NCBI GenBank assembly: GCA_936450465.1
Contig: OW388300.1
Span: forward strand, 41,138,358-41,202,357
DNA from: Gibbula magus
Lineage: Eukaryota > Mollusca > Gastropoda > Trochida > Trochidae
Direction of reading: 5' to 3'
DNA length: 64,000 nt
Below the pieces are notes generated by a model, which saw only the letters and a program-made list of their open reading frames with translations, had not been told where the DNA came from and did no database searches. A program made the translations under genes and the position numbers. Of this stretch, positions 63,688-64,000 are shown piece by piece; the stretch's first letter is position 1; every line of letters starts with the position of its first letter.

Positions 63688-64000
63688 GGAGCGGGATAGC
63701 ACAGTGGTTAGCGCGTTCGGTTTCGGATCAAGAAGTCCGGGGTTCAAATCCCGCCAGGGGCACGGCAACTTTGTCTGCAGTAGAGAACTGTTCTACACGC
63801 AGTAAGGTTGGGCGCAATGCTGCACTGAGTGTCAGCGTAGTTCCACCCATGGTTCGCTAGTTCCAGCAGATGCTCGCAGGTTTCACCGCAATGCGTAGCC
63901 ACATGGCGTTGCGGGTTTTCTCCCTGTCATGATACTAGCATTCGCAATGTAAGTGAAATACCCTAGAAAGCGGCGTTAAACCCCAACTCACCTCACATCA
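63688..64000 (+). mobile_element. tRNA-derived SINE at the right edge, second copy
   Basis: The head GCGGGATAGCACAGTGGTTA carries the A box, and GGGTTCAAATCCC is the B box. The body and tail (cgttaaaccccaactcacctcac) match the copy at 14118-14400. It retains two segments that the other copy lost (gggcacgg after the B box; ccctgtcatgatactagcat near the tail). It continues past the window end or ends at it. Confidence 0.88.

Overview
This is a eukaryotic nuclear window. The main evidence is one split gene with 13 coding exons and clean GT/AG junctions, surrounded by many generations of transposable elements. The AT-rich base composition, the repeat types (DIRS-like, BEL/Pao-like, Tx1/L1-like and L2/CR1-like elements, a tRNA-SINE ending in a CTCAC-type tail, and an element with a CCCCCG head and 146-bp internal repeats) and the transporter subtype suggest a marine invertebrate, most likely a mollusc or other lophotrochozoan. 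The species is not determined.

Host gene: on the minus strand, 44.1 to 32.2 kb, I could assemble a complete 590-codon reading frame for a 12-TM SLC6-family sodium-coupled transporter. All 13 exons join in phase. Its introns hold a roughly 1.9-kb CT-rich minisatellite with a 488-bp higher-order period, an AAAT array, a 210-bp TIR element, a 50-bp near-palindrome and several decayed copies of the exon 6 acceptor.

Left part (0-18 kb): a BEL/Pao-like pol tail, then an old Tx1/L1-like LINE copy (about 1.8-10.8 kb) interrupted twice. The first interruption is a 4083-bp DNA transposon (2859-6941) with 33-bp TIRs and a 4-bp AAAT duplication. It encodes a DDD transposase (Sola-like is my best guess) and an F-box/LRR exon, both apparently sharing one 44-codon first exon. 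The second is the 146-bp-repeat element at about 7.06-8.08 kb. A truncated DIRS-like copy (10.87-12.29 kb) follows, then a minisatellite of 62-66-bp units (12.3-14.6 kb) with a SINE inserted in it, and more LINE fragments.

Middle (18.2-24.5 kb): a nearly full-length DIRS-like element in minus orientation with inverted terminal repeats, an internal complementary region, gag, RT/RNase H and tyrosine recombinase. It is dead: there are frameshifts, an internal RNase H deletion, and a stop where the catalytic Tyr should be.

Right part (46-64 kb): an intact 1274-codon LINE ORF2 (46.1-49.9 kb), several decayed LINE pieces of other clades, and a second copy of the 62-66-bp minisatellite (59.8-64 kb). 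This copy is split by an L2/CR1-type LINE and a 201-bp MITE and carries the same SINE at the same place, so the two arrays are paralogous duplicates.
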